Below, in pieces: positions 1 to 7,763 of a stretch of DNA of 56,895 nucleotides. A model generated the notes under the pieces. The model had not been told where the DNA came from and did no database searches. It saw only the letters and a program-made list of their open reading frames with translations. Made by a program: the position numbers and the translations under genes. The stretch's first letter is position 1, and each line of letters opens with the position of its first letter. Source of the DNA: Ruminococcus sp. UBA4240 (GTDB lineage: Bacteria; Bacillota; Clostridia; Oscillospirales; Ruminococcaceae); NCBI GenBank assembly GCA_002395525.1, contig DGXE01000025.1, positions 1 to 56,895 of the forward strand, written 5' to 3'.

Positions 1-1140
1 GGCTCCGGCAAGCACAACAACTGGTCCATGTCCACTGATACAGGTGTTAACCTTCTCGACCCCGGTGCCTGCCCCAAGGACAATATCCAGTTTTTGACAT
101 TCTTTATCGCAGTGCTGCGTGCAGTGGACAAGTTTGCGGACTTGCTCCGGCTTTCTGCGGCTTCCGCCTCAAACGATCACAGACTTGGCGCCAACGAAGC
201 ACCCCCTGCCATAATATCCGTATTTGTGGGGGATGAGATACAGGAAGTGCTTGATGCTCTGGAAACAGGCAACATGATAAGGACGAATGAGGCTCACGAG
301 TTTGTCATAGGAGTTGAGGCGCTGCCCAATTTCCCCCGTGACAACACCGACCGCAACAGGACTTCTCCCTTTGCCTTTACGGGCAACAAGTTTGAATTCA
401 GAAGCGTGGGCTCCTATGACAACATAGCCTGCCCCAATACCATAATCAACTCCATCGTGGCTGATTCCCTGCGCTATTTTGCCGACAGACTGGAAAAGGC
501 AGAGGATTTCAAGCGTGAGCTCAATGATCTTCTTGTGGAGATGCTCAAAAAGCACAAGAGGGTCATCTTCAACGGCAACGGCTACGATGCGGGCTGGATA
601 GAGGAGGCTGCAAGAAGGGGACTGCACAACTATCCCACCACTGTGGATGCAATGCCCCACTACACCGATGAAGAGAACGTAGAGATGTTTGAGTCCTTCA
701 GGGTATACTCCCGCAAGGAGCTTACCGCCCGCCGTGACGTGCTCCTTGAAAAGTATTCAAAGGTGATAAACATCGAAGCACTTACTATGCTGGACATGGC
801 CAAGAAGCAGATACTTCCCGCAGGTATCGCATATGCAAGGTCACTTGCGGAGACTGTTGCAGTCAAGGCCGGCATTGGCGTGGATGCAGAGCTGGAGAAG
901 AGCATCTGCAAAAAGGTGAGCGAGATAAACGCATCCCTGAGCACTGCCATAGCTGACCTTGACAAGGCTGTGATAAATGCCTGCGAGAAAAGCGATGTCT
1001 ACGAATGTGCAAAGTATTACCGTGATGTGATATTCACCTCAATGTCAAATATGCGTGCCCTTGCAGACGAGCTTGAAATGATAGTGCCTGAGAATATGTG
1101 GCCCTTCCCCACATACGGAGACCTGCTCTTCAGAGTCTGA
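1..1140 (+). CDS. glnN: Glutamine synthetase type III, C-terminal part (5' truncated by window edge)
   Basis: ATP-dependent ligation of ammonia to glutamate, the large GSIII family (about 700 residues). The window opens in frame inside the gene, and 379 codons remain. The first visible residues, GSGKHNNWSMST, carry the GSGxHxN-type nucleotide/ammonia-site motif of glutamine synthetases, followed by the conserved NDHRLGANEAPPAI segment that in GS contains catalytic arginine and glutamate residues. The rest is the long helical C-terminal extension typical of GSIII, ending in PTYGDLLFRV. The gene stops just before a strong hairpin terminator shared with the converging coaX operon. Promoter and N-terminus are outside the window. 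Family assignment is secure. Confidence 0.95.
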   Translation, partial: GSGKHNNWSMSTDTGVNLLDPGACPKDNIQFLTFFIAVLRAVDKFADLLRLSAASASNDHRLGANEAPPAIISVFVGDEIQEVLDALETGNMIRTNEAHEFVIGVEALPNFPRDNTDRNRTSPFAFTGNKFEFRSVGSYDNIACPNTIINSIVADSLRYFADRLEKAEDFKRELNDLLVEMLKKHKRVIFNGNGYDAGWIEEAARRGLHNYPTTVDAMPHYTDEENVEMFESFRVYSRKELTARRDVLLEKYSKVINIEALTMLDMAKKQILPAGIAYARSLAETVAVKAGIGVDAELEKSICKKVSEINASLSTAIADLDKAVINACEKSDVYECAKYYRDVIFTSMSNMRALADELEMIVPENMWPFPTYGDLLFRV

Positions 1141-1153
1141 TGACCATAAAAAT

Positions 1154-1183
1154 GACCCGCCGGAGATTGCTCCCCGGCGGGTC
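1154..1183. terminator. Bidirectional intrinsic terminator between glnN and coaX
   Basis: A 10-bp perfect stem (GACCCGCCGG at 1154-1163, CCGGCGGGTC at 1174-1183) with a 10-nt loop. A T-rich stretch follows on the + strand (TGTTTGT) and an A-run precedes it (CATAAAAAT), so it can stop transcription of glnN from the left and of the panT-coaX operon from the right. Confidence 0.85.
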
Positions 1184-1213
1184 TGTTTGTATTGTATCGC
1201 TTTTATGTTTTGC

Positions 1214-1990
1214 TTAACGCTTATTCTTTTTGAAGATGATTCCCAGCCCCTTGAACAGAAGTCCGGGATCATATATGTGCTGTGTGCGGCACAGGGGTGA
1301 GACTGCTGCGGCATACTGACCTGTGAGTATGAGAGTGCTGTGTGCGCCCGTTTCCTCCTCGATCCTCTCGAAGATGCCGTCTATGGTGCAGGCGGCGCCG
1401 TAGAGCATACCGCTTTTCATACATTCTGCGGTGCTGCGGCCTATAAGCCTTTCAGGAGCCGTAAGGGATATGTGGGGCAGCTGTGAGGTGCCTTCCGCCA
1501 GCGCGGCAGAGGATATCCCGAGCCCCGGTATCAGAAGGCCGCCTGTGTATGTGCCGTTCCCGCTGATGACCGATATGCTTGTGGCAGTGCTGAGATCCGC
1601 TATGACGCACGGGGCAGGATAGATATTCACTGCCGCCACAGCCTGTGCCACCAGATCGGCTCCCAGCTGGGCAGGGTCGTCTATCCGTATGGAAAGACCT
1701 GTCTTTATGCCGGGCCCCACAATCAGCGGTTCACAGCCGCACAGCCGCCTTACCGCCTGTGCTACAGTGTCCGTAAGAGAGGGCACCACTGAGCAGATGA
1801 CAGCGGAATCGGGTATCTCACATGAATTCAGCTCACATATGCTCTTTAAGGTGATGACATATTCAGCAGGGAAGGATGCCGTATTCACCGAGAGCATTTC
1901 CGTAAAGAGAATGTCCTCCTTAGATATTACTCCCACGGTGAGGGCGGTGTTCCCGATGTCAACAGCCAGCAGCAGGTCGTTTCGCTTCAT
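1214..1990 (-). CDS. coaX: Type III pantothenate kinase
   Basis: Phosphorylates pantothenate with ATP, the first step of coenzyme A synthesis. The 258-residue length fits the CoaX family. Visible motifs: N-terminal phosphate-binding AVDIGNTALTVGV, the LGADLVAQAVAAV segment carrying the catalytic Asp of the GAD motif, and the GGLLIPGLGISSAAL segment. The usual D-x-G-T-A-T motif reads DLSTATS, with Ser in place of Gly, a modest divergence. The start ATG overlaps the stop of the upstream transporter gene (ATGA), indicating translational coupling. Type III kinases are not inhibited by CoA (family knowledge), so control would be at the shared promoter. Confidence 0.92.
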   Translation of the reverse strand: MKRNDLLLAVDIGNTALTVGVISKEDILFTEMLSVNTASFPAEYVITLKSICELNSCEIPDSAVICSVVPSLTDTVAQAVRRLCGCEPLIVGPGIKTGLSIRIDDPAQLGADLVAQAVAAVNIYPAPCVIADLSTATSISVISGNGTYTGGLLIPGLGISSAALAEGTSQLPHISLTAPERLIGRSTAECMKSGMLYGAACTIDGIFERIEEETGAHSTLILTGQYAAAVSPLCRTQHIYDPGLLFKGLGIIFKKNKR

Positions 1991-2556
1991 GCAAGCTGCT
2001 CCTTGCGGGGTATTATGATGCTCAGTATCCTTTCAACTATGGTGGAAAGTGCCAGGTTCACACCGAGCTCCACCAGGAAGTTGAGACCTATCATGCTCAC
2101 AAATATGAATGTGATGGCATTTGTTGAGCCGGCCCAGCCCTGAATGGTGTTCATGAAGAACAGAAAGCAGCACAGCACGAATACCCCTGTATTGACAACG
2201 GGGCATATCACTGCAGCCGCTACGATGGCTGCCACACGGTTCGTCTTTGAAATGGCGGTGTAAACAAGCCCTGATATCAGTCCTGCCAGTGTGCCCTTTG
2301 CAAGGCAGGTGAAGATAGTGCCGGGAATGCTCACAGCCATGAATGCGCCCGAATCCAGCAGAGTAACACAGCCGAACACGAATCCAAGCCATGCCCCTGT
2401 CTTGGGGCCGTAGAGTGCTGCACCTATGATTATGGGCATAAGTGCAAGGGTGATGGAGAAGGGACCCAACTTGATGTTGGTGGAGATTATCTGCAGCACT
2501 ATTACTATGGCTGTCAGTATCCCGATGCCCGCTATCTTCCGGGTGTTGTTGTTCAT
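1987..2556 (-). CDS. ECF transporter S component, probably pantothenate-specific
   Basis: A 189-residue, strongly hydrophobic protein with about six predicted membrane segments (for example IGILTAIVIVLQII and the GAALYGPKTGAWLGFVFG region), the architecture of substrate-capture S components of energy-coupling factor vitamin importers. These work with a shared EcfA/EcfA'/EcfT module, which is not in this window. Coupling to coaX by a 4-bp ATGA overlap suggests the substrate is pantothenate (PanT-like). The family is clear, the substrate is inferred from context. The start is preceded by AAGGAGG about 7 nt upstream on the minus strand. Confidence 0.82.
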   Translation of the reverse strand: MNNNTRKIAGIGILTAIVIVLQIISTNIKLGPFSITLALMPIIIGAALYGPKTGAWLGFVFGCVTLLDSGAFMAVSIPGTIFTCLAKGTLAGLISGLVYTAISKTNRVAAIVAAAVICPVVNTGVFVLCCFLFFMNTIQGWAGSTNAITFIFVSMIGLNFLVELGVNLALSTIVERILSIIIPRKEQLA

Positions 2557-2599
2557 GACAAATCCTCCTTGTTATCATTCCGTTTTCCCGCTAAGGGAG

Positions 2600-2631
2600 T
2601 GCGGATACAATACAAATGCGGATACAATACA
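2600..2631. repeat. Two 15-bp perfect direct repeats at the panT-coaX transcription start
   Basis: TGCGGATACAATACA occurs at 2600-2614 and 2617-2631, a 17-bp repeat period. The pair covers the predicted start site and first 30 transcribed bases of the minus-strand operon, a typical place for a repressor operator. A near match to its reverse complement (TTTGTATTGTATCGC, one base missing) lies at 1186-1200, just past the other end of the operon. Confidence 0.7.
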
Positions 2632-2636
2632 GCTTA

Positions 2637-2665
2637 ATTATAACCGGTAAATGAAAATTTTTCAA
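2637..2665 (-). promoter_or_regulatory. Sigma-A type promoter of the panT-coaX operon
   Basis: Read on the minus strand: -35 TTGAAA (2665-2660), a 17-bp spacer, and -10 TATAAT (2642-2637). Transcription should start near 2630, inside two 15-bp direct repeats, leaving a leader of about 75 nt before the S-component ATG. Confidence 0.85.
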
Positions 2666-2781
2666 GTAAAGATTGCAGACAATATATTAACGGACATTGG
2701 AACTCTTGTTTACATAAAAAATTTACAAATAGCATAAACGGCATAGCATACGGCAATGTACTGCTTTGTATAAATTTGCGC

Positions 2782-2810
2782 TTGCATTTTGGGAATATAT
2801 GATGTATAAT
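2782..2810 (+). promoter_or_regulatory. Promoter of the purine operon
   Basis: A consensus -10 TATAAT at 2805-2810 preceded, after 17 bp, by a weak -35 TTGCAT (2782-2787). The start would be near 2817, giving a leader of about 55 nt before purE. The weak -35 suggests activation or regulation. No B. subtilis-type PurBox and no purine riboswitch fold was recognised. Two imperfect copies of AGCATAAACGGCAT lie upstream at 2731-2758. Confidence 0.7.
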
Positions 2811-2836
2811 AGAGTGGAATGTTTTTTAAACGCTAT

Positions 2837-2856
2837 GACAAAGGGGATCCTTTGTC
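2837..2856 (+). promoter_or_regulatory. Hairpin in the purE leader next to the ribosome binding site
   Basis: GACAAAGG (2837-2844) and CCTTTGTC (2849-2856) form a perfect 8-bp stem with a GGAT tetraloop. It sits 5-6 nt upstream of the AGAGGTG ribosome binding site (2862-2868) of purE and could affect leader stability or initiation. Its function is not known. Confidence 0.55.
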
Positions 2857-2872
2857 GGTAAAGAGGTGTGAA

Positions 2873-3373
2873 ATGAAGAAGGTAGCGATAATCATGGGCT
2901 CTGACAGCGACTATGAGGTGGTAAAGCCTGCGTTTTCGGAGCTGAAAAAGTACGGGGTGCCCTTTGAGGCGCATATCATGAGCGCCCACAGAACACCGGT
3001 ACAGGCGGCTGAGTTTGCAAGAAGCGCTGCTGACAACGGCTTTGGCGTTATCATCTGTGCGGCAGGCATGGCGGCTCATCTGGCAGGGGTCTTTGCCGGC
3101 AATTCCATACTGCCGGTCATCGGTATCCCCATAAAATCAAGCTTTGAGGGGCTGGATGCCCTGCTTGCAACAGTGCAGATGCCCTCCGGGGTGCCTGTTG
3201 CCACAGTTGCGGTGAACGGTGCAAAGAATGCGGCTGTGCTTGCAGTGCAGATGCTGGCACTGTCTGATGAGGGGCTGTCTGCGAAGCTCACAGAGGAGAA
3301 AGCCGCAATGGAGCAGGGGATAGCCGCAAAGGAACAGAAATTACAGGAAAAAATTCTTGAAATAGGAGGATAA
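2873..3373 (+). CDS. purE: N5-carboxyaminoimidazole ribonucleotide mutase
   Basis: Converts N5-CAIR to CAIR in de novo purine synthesis (class I PurE). The ATG at 2873 is chosen because AGAGGTG lies just upstream and the protein then begins MKKVAIIMGSDSDYEV, the standard PurE N-terminus. An upstream in-frame ATG at 2819 would add 18 residues without similarity and lies at the transcription start. Diagnostic motifs: GSDSD, the SAHRTP loop with the catalytic His, and AAGMAAHLAGV. At 166 residues it has the normal bacterial length. It is the first gene of the purine run and is followed after 4 bp by purC. No purK partner is seen in the window. Confidence 0.96.
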   Translation: MKKVAIIMGSDSDYEVVKPAFSELKKYGVPFEAHIMSAHRTPVQAAEFARSAADNGFGVIICAAGMAAHLAGVFAGNSILPVIGIPIKSSFEGLDALLATVQMPSGVPVATVAVNGAKNAAVLAVQMLALSDEGLSAKLTEEKAAMEQGIAAKEQKLQEKILEIGG

Positions 3374-3377
3374 AACT

Positions 3378-4088
3378 ATGAACGTTACAAAAGGTGAGCA
3401 GCTTTACGAGGGCAAGGCAAAGAAGGTATTTGCAACCAGTGACCCAGACCTTGTTATCGTAGACTACAAGGACGATGCCACAGCCTTCAACGGTGAGAAG
3501 AAGGGCACTATAAGAGGCAAGGGCGTTGTAAACAACAAGATGACCAACTATATGTTCTCCCTGCTTGAAAAGGAAGGCATTCCCACTCATTTTGTGGAGG
3601 AGCTTTCCGACCGTGAGACTCTGGTCAAGAAGGTGGAGATAGTACAGCTTGAGGTCATAGTCAGAAATGTAGCCGCAGGCAGCTTCTCAAAGAGAATGGG
3701 CGTGGAAGAGGGCAAGCCCTTCCTTTCTCCCATACTTGAATATTCCTACAAGAATGACGATCTGGGCGATCCCTTTATCAATGACTATTATGCAATAGCA
3801 CTGGGCGTTGCCACAAGGGAAGAGCTTGACACCATCGCAGATTATGCTTTCAGAGTGAATGACTTTATGAAGAAGTTCTTCAAGGAGCACAACATCGACC
3901 TTATCGACTTCAAGATAGAATTCGGCAGATACAAGGGGAAGATAATCCTTGCAGATGAGATATCTCCCGATACCTGCCGCTTCTGGGACAGCACCACTCA
4001 TGAGAAGCTGGACAAGGATCGTTTCCGCAGGGATCTTGGCGGTGTGGAAGAGGCGTATCAGGAAATGATGAAGAGGATCTTCGGCTAA
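3378..4088 (+). CDS. purC: Phosphoribosylaminoimidazole-succinocarboxamide synthase
   Basis: Condenses CAIR with aspartate using ATP to make SAICAR. The 236-residue length matches bacterial PurC. Motifs include QLYEGKAKKVF at the N-terminus (nucleotide binding), the EVIVRNVAAGSFSKR segment, and DEISPDTCRFWD, the family signature near the C-terminus. AGGAGG lies 8 nt before the ATG, inside the end of purE, so the two genes are tightly coupled. Confidence 0.96.
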   Translation: MNVTKGEQLYEGKAKKVFATSDPDLVIVDYKDDATAFNGEKKGTIRGKGVVNNKMTNYMFSLLEKEGIPTHFVEELSDRETLVKKVEIVQLEVIVRNVAAGSFSKRMGVEEGKPFLSPILEYSYKNDDLGDPFINDYYAIALGVATREELDTIADYAFRVNDFMKKFFKEHNIDLIDFKIEFGRYKGKIILADEISPDTCRFWDSTTHEKLDKDRFRRDLGGVEEAYQEMMKRIFG

Positions 4089-4133
4089 GCACAGAGAGCA
4101 CTGATCCCATCACACTGTTAAGGAGGGTCTCCC

Positions 4134-5555
4134 ATGGGCGGCTTTTTCGGTCTTGTATCTCATAATGATGCTGTAAACGACGTGTTCTTCGGCACGGACT
4201 ACCATACTCACCTTGGTACAAAAAGAGGCGGTATGGTGGCATACTCCCCGGAAAAGGGGTTTCAGCGCAGTATCCACAGCATAGAAAATTCCCCTTTCAG
4301 GACAAAATTTGAAGATGACATTGTGGGCATGAGCGGCAATATCTGCTTAGGTGCCATAAGCGACACAGATCCCCAGCCCATACTTCTGCGCTCGGATCTT
4401 GGTATGTATGCGGTATGCAGCGTTGGCATAATCAACAACGATGCGGTGCTCCGTGATGAGCTGCTGTGCGGCAGCGGCGCCTCCTTCGAGGTAATGAGCA
4501 GCGGCAAGGTGAACTGGTCATCCCTCATAGGTGCCCTTATCGCCAGAAAGTCCAGCTTTGTGGAGGGCATACGCTATGCCCAGGAGCGCATCGACGGCAC
4601 CATGAGCCTTATCATCATGACAAGCGACGGCATAATCGCTGCCCGTGATGCAAAGGGCCGCCTGCCCATAATAATAGGCAAGCGCTCCGACGGGTTCTGC
4701 TGCTCCTTCGAGTCATTTGCATTCCAGAAGCTGGGCTATACCACCTACAGGGAGCTCCTGCCCGGCGAGATAGTAAGGATCACCGCAGATGAATGTGAGG
4801 TGCTCTCTGAGGGGCACAGTGATATGAAGATATGCACATTCCTGTGGACATACTACGGGTACCCCAACTCTGTATACGAGGGCGTTTCAGTTGAGACCAT
4901 GAGGACACGCAACGGCGAGATCATGGCAAAGGCGGAGATGGCAAGGGGCACACTTCCGGACGTGGACTATGTCTGCGGTATCCCTGACAGCGGAACTCCC
5001 CATGCCATAGGCTTTTCAAATGCCAGCCACATACCCTTTGCACGCCCGTTCATAAAGTACACTCCCACATGGCCCAGGAGCTTTATGCCCCAGAACCAGA
5101 GCCTTCGCAACCAAGTGGCAAAGATGAAGCTCATTCCCGTACACGAGCTCATCGAGGGCAAGCGCCTACTGTTTGTGGATGACAGTATAGTCCGTGGGAC
5201 ACAGATGCGTGAGACAGTGGAATTTCTGTACGAGAACGGGGCAAAGGAAGTGCATATGCGCTCTGCCTGTCCCCCTATAATGTACGGCTGCAAATACCTT
5301 AACTTCTCACGCAGCAATTCCGAACTTGACCTTATTGCCAGGAAGATAATCTTTGAGCGTGAGGGCGAGGCAGGGAGAGCCTACATTAAGGAATATTCCG
5401 ACAGGGAGACCGAAAGGGGAAGCTATCTGAGAGCGGAGATATGCCGCAGATTAAGACTTACCTCCCTTGAATTCCAGTCTCTTGAGGGCACCGAGGATGC
5501 AGTGGGCATACCTGCCTGCAATCTGTGCACCTACTGCTGGGACGGGAACGAATAA
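4134..5555 (+). CDS. purF: PurF-like amidophosphoribosyltransferase with degenerate glutaminase domain
   Basis: Homologue of PRPP amidotransferase, first enzyme of purine synthesis. A strong AGGAGGG six bases before the ATG fixes the start, so the protein begins MGGFFGLVSH. The class II amidotransferase nucleophile Cys, normally directly before GIxG, is absent (Gly2). The oxyanion Asn-Gly pair is also altered (CSVGIINN, about residues 95-102). The phosphoribosyltransferase half is intact: PDSGTPHAIG (284-293) and the PRPP loop VDDSIVRGT (348-356). Cysteines at 234, 386 and the CNLCTYC tail (462-468) match the [4Fe-4S] ligand pattern of B. subtilis-type PurF. Its position between purC and purM argues for the PurF step, perhaps ammonia-dependent or with a partner amidase. 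No canonical PurF is in the window. Confidence 0.85.
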   Translation: MGGFFGLVSHNDAVNDVFFGTDYHTHLGTKRGGMVAYSPEKGFQRSIHSIENSPFRTKFEDDIVGMSGNICLGAISDTDPQPILLRSDLGMYAVCSVGIINNDAVLRDELLCGSGASFEVMSSGKVNWSSLIGALIARKSSFVEGIRYAQERIDGTMSLIIMTSDGIIAARDAKGRLPIIIGKRSDGFCCSFESFAFQKLGYTTYRELLPGEIVRITADECEVLSEGHSDMKICTFLWTYYGYPNSVYEGVSVETMRTRNGEIMAKAEMARGTLPDVDYVCGIPDSGTPHAIGFSNASHIPFARPFIKYTPTWPRSFMPQNQSLRNQVAKMKLIPVHELIEGKRLLFVDDSIVRGTQMRETVEFLYENGAKEVHMRSACPPIMYGCKYLNFSRSNSELDLIARKIIFEREGEAGRAYIKEYSDRETERGSYLRAEICRRLRLTSLEFQSLEGTEDAVGIPACNLCTYCWDGNE

Positions 5556-5600
5556 GCTGATACTCAAAGGGGCATTTGCCCTGTAAGGAGCGTTTTGTAA

Positions 5601-6635
5601 ATGAACAGTTTTTCCGAGAGCTATAAAGAAGCAGGTGTGGACGTTACAGCAGGCTATAAGTCTGTTGAGCTGATGAAGTCCCATGTGGCACGCACCAATA
5701 TCCCCGGAGTGATGTCCGGCATAGGCGGCTTCGGCGGCCTGTTTGCCCCTGATGTGAGCGGCATGAAGGAGCCTGTGCTGGTTTCCGGCACGGACGGCGT
5801 AGGCACCAAGATAAAGCTTGCTTTTCTCATGGACAAGCATGATACCGTGGGCATAGACTGCGTGGCTATGTGTGTCAACGACATAATCTGCTGCGGCGCA
5901 AAGCCCTTGTTTTTCCTTGACTACATCGCCTGCGGAAAGAATTACCCCGAAAAGATAGCGTCTATCGTTGCAGGTGTGGCAGAGGGCTGCGTTCGTGCAG
6001 GCTGTGCCCTTATAGGCGGGGAAACTGCGGAGCATCCCGGGCTCATGCCTGAGGATGAATACGATCTTGCAGGCTTTTCTGTCGGCGTGGTGGATAAGGA
6101 CAAGATACTTGATCCTTCCTCTCAGAAGGCGGGAGACGTGCTCATTGCCATAAAGTCAAGCGGTGTGCATTCAAACGGCTTTTCACTGGTGAGAAAGGTG
6201 TTCACCGTAAATGAGCAGAACCTTGCACGCCATCAGTCGGAACTGGGCACCACCCTGGGCGAGGCGTTGATGACTCCCACAAGGATATATGTAAAGCCTG
6301 TGCTTTCTCTTATCAACGCTGTCAAGGTCAAGAGCATGTCACATATAACAGGGGGCGGCTTCTACGAGAATATACCCCGTTCACTGCCCAAGGGCATAAC
6401 CGCAAGGATCGATCGCTCTGCGGTGCAGGTGCTGCCCATATTCGACCTTATCGCACAGACAGGAAAGATACCCGAAAGGGATATGTTCAACACCTTTAAC
6501 ATGGGCGTTGGCATGATAGCCTGTGTGGATAAGAGCGATGCGGACAAGGCCATAGAGACTTTAAAGGCTGCCGGCGAGGATGCATACGTTATAGGCGAGC
6601 TGGCTGACGGCGACGAGGGCGTTGTCATTGAATGA
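5601..6635 (+). CDS. purM: Phosphoribosylformylglycinamidine cyclo-ligase (AIR synthetase)
   Basis: ATP-dependent ring closure of FGAM to AIR. The 344 residues match the family. It has the PurM signatures GIGGFGGLF near the N-terminus, SGTDGVGTK (nucleotide and substrate binding), NDIICCGAKPLFFLDY, GGETAEHPG and HITGGGFYENIPR. The usual start context is present (AAGGAG upstream of ATG). Directly after its stop codon lies an array of 20-bp phased palindromes before the next gene. Confidence 0.97.
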   Translation: MNSFSESYKEAGVDVTAGYKSVELMKSHVARTNIPGVMSGIGGFGGLFAPDVSGMKEPVLVSGTDGVGTKIKLAFLMDKHDTVGIDCVAMCVNDIICCGAKPLFFLDYIACGKNYPEKIASIVAGVAEGCVRAGCALIGGETAEHPGLMPEDEYDLAGFSVGVVDKDKILDPSSQKAGDVLIAIKSSGVHSNGFSLVRKVFTVNEQNLARHQSELGTTLGEALMTPTRIYVKPVLSLINAVKVKSMSHITGGGFYENIPRSLPKGITARIDRSAVQVLPIFDLIAQTGKIPERDMFNTFNMGVGMIACVDKSDADKAIETLKAAGEDAYVIGELADGDEGVVIE

Positions 6636-6638
6636 TGC

Positions 6639-6732
6639 TGTAAAGCCAGCGCCTTTACTGTAAAGTTATTTTCTTTAATGTAAAGTGATATACTTTAAAG
6701 CCAAGTTATTTACTTTGCAAAGCTCAAACAGG
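6639..6732. repeat. Array of palindromes with exact 20-bp period downstream of purM
   Basis: Four elements start exactly 20 bp apart: CTTTACTGTAAAG (6653), CTTTAATGTAAAG (6673), CTTTAAAG (6693) and CTTTGCAAAG (6713). All are palindromic or nearly so. The first three 20-bp units are 15-16/20 identical. A further half unit, CTGTAAAG, precedes them at 6638-6645 and can pair with the CTTTAC that follows. The array fills the 105-bp gap between purM and the next gene. Two helical turns per unit suit a protein binding one DNA face, but RNA hairpins are also possible. Confidence 0.75.
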
Positions 6733-6740
6733 GGGATAAA

Positions 6741-7106
6741 ATGGATATTCACCGTGAGATAGTGCATATACGTACAGTAAGCACCATTGCGCTTATCCTT
6801 TTTATCCCAACTGTTAATATATTTGCCATTATTACAGATGTGCTTATCTGGATGGGCTCTGACGGAGACAGGCGAAATCCTCTGAAAAGTGCAGGGGGCT
6901 TTTCTGTTGCAGCTGTGGTGTGGAACATTGCGGTGCTCGCAGGGTGTGCTGCTCTTCGCAGTGCATTTGCGGGGAGCATTTCTGATACCTTTTTTGCGGT
7001 ATTGGCAGCAGTAAATCTGCTTTCTGCCGCCGTAAGCATTCTGATAATCGCAAAAACAGCGAAGATAACCGCAATCATTCCGGAAGATAAGCCCTTTTTT
7101 GACTAA
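6741..7106 (+). CDS. Small integral membrane protein of unknown function
   Basis: 121 residues, preceded by CAGGGGGATAAA as ribosome binding site. About four hydrophobic segments are visible (around 15-37, 54-72, 80-95 and 96-112), leaving only short polar loops and a charged middle (MGSDGDRRNPLKSAG). No recognisable domain. It sits between the palindrome array and purN within the purine run, all on the same strand, so it is probably cotranscribed with purine genes, but nothing in the sequence assigns it a role there. Confidence 0.65.
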   Translation: MDIHREIVHIRTVSTIALILFIPTVNIFAIITDVLIWMGSDGDRRNPLKSAGGFSVAAVVWNIAVLAGCAALRSAFAGSISDTFFAVLAAVNLLSAAVSILIIAKTAKITAIIPEDKPFFD

Positions 7107-7130
7107 AACCTCACATGACAGGTGGATCGA

Positions 7131-7763
7131 ATGAAGAACATAGTTGTACTTGTATCCGGGGGCGGCACTAATCTGCAGGCTCTTATTGATGCCCAGAACA
7201 GCGGCATCATCAGAAGCGGCAGGATAGTATGCGTAATATCCTCCAAGGCAGGGGCATATGCTCTGGAAAGGGCAAAGAATGCCGGTATAGAGGGCGTTGT
7301 GCTCCCACGTTCGGAGTATGCCGACAGCCATGCCTATTCCAAGGCGCTTCTTGAGCTTTTGCGTGAAAAGAATGCGGATGTCATCGTATATGCGGGCTTT
7401 ATGACCATACTCGATGAGCAGGTCTGCGATGCCTATCCCTACAGGATGATAAATGTGCATCCATCCCTCATACCCTCTTTCTGCGGGAAGGGCTACTATG
7501 GTCTGCGTGTGCATGAGGAGGCTCTGGCAAGGGGCGTGAAGGTAACAGGCGCCACAGTGCATTTTGTCACTGCTGAATGTGATGCAGGCCCCATAATCCT
7601 GCAGAAGGCTGTGGAGATACAGGCAGGGGATACGCCGGAGGTACTGCAGAGGCGTGTCATGGAGCAGGCGGAATGGAAGATACTTCCTCTTGCCACAGAG
7701 TATGTCTGCGCCGGTAAAATAACCGTTGAAAACGGCATAGCGAGGATCACAGATGACATTTAA
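7131..7763 (+). CDS. purN: Phosphoribosylglycinamide formyltransferase
   Basis: Transfers a formyl group from 10-formyl-tetrahydrofolate to GAR. The ATG at 7131 is preferred over a GTG nine bases earlier because AGGTGG (7120-7125) is then well spaced and the product begins MKNIVVLVSGGGTNLQAL, the normal PurN N-terminus. Catalytic motif INVHPSLIPSF contains the Asn/His pair, and TAECDAGPIILQ contains the catalytic Asp. 210 residues, typical length. Its 3' end overlaps the following lipoprotein gene by 11 bp. Confidence 0.96.
   Translation: MKNIVVLVSGGGTNLQALIDAQNSGIIRSGRIVCVISSKAGAYALERAKNAGIEGVVLPRSEYADSHAYSKALLELLREKNADVIVYAGFMTILDEQVCDAYPYRMINVHPSLIPSFCGKGYYGLRVHEEALARGVKVTGATVHFVTAECDAGPIILQKAVEIQAGDTPEVLQRRVMEQAEWKILPLATEYVCAGKITVENGIARITDDI

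Noticed and set aside
2033..2578. Minus-strand frame of 181 codons overlapping the ECF S component in another frame
   Set aside because: His/Arg-rich composition without membrane segments; the overlapping frame 1987-2556 has a clear ribosome site and family features.
2557..2872. Purine riboswitch or PurR box upstream of purE
   Set aside because: The leader is only about 55 nt with one simple hairpin, and no CGAAC-type PurBox was found.
4089..4133. Possibility that the PurF start is further upstream and includes a propeptide plus Cys
   Set aside because: No upstream start codon with ribosome site exists in this frame in the short gap after purC, and AGGAGGG is ideally placed for the ATG at 4134.
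6639..6732. CRISPR-like repeats after purM
   Set aside because: Units are only 20 bp, imperfect and without spacers; there are no cas genes.
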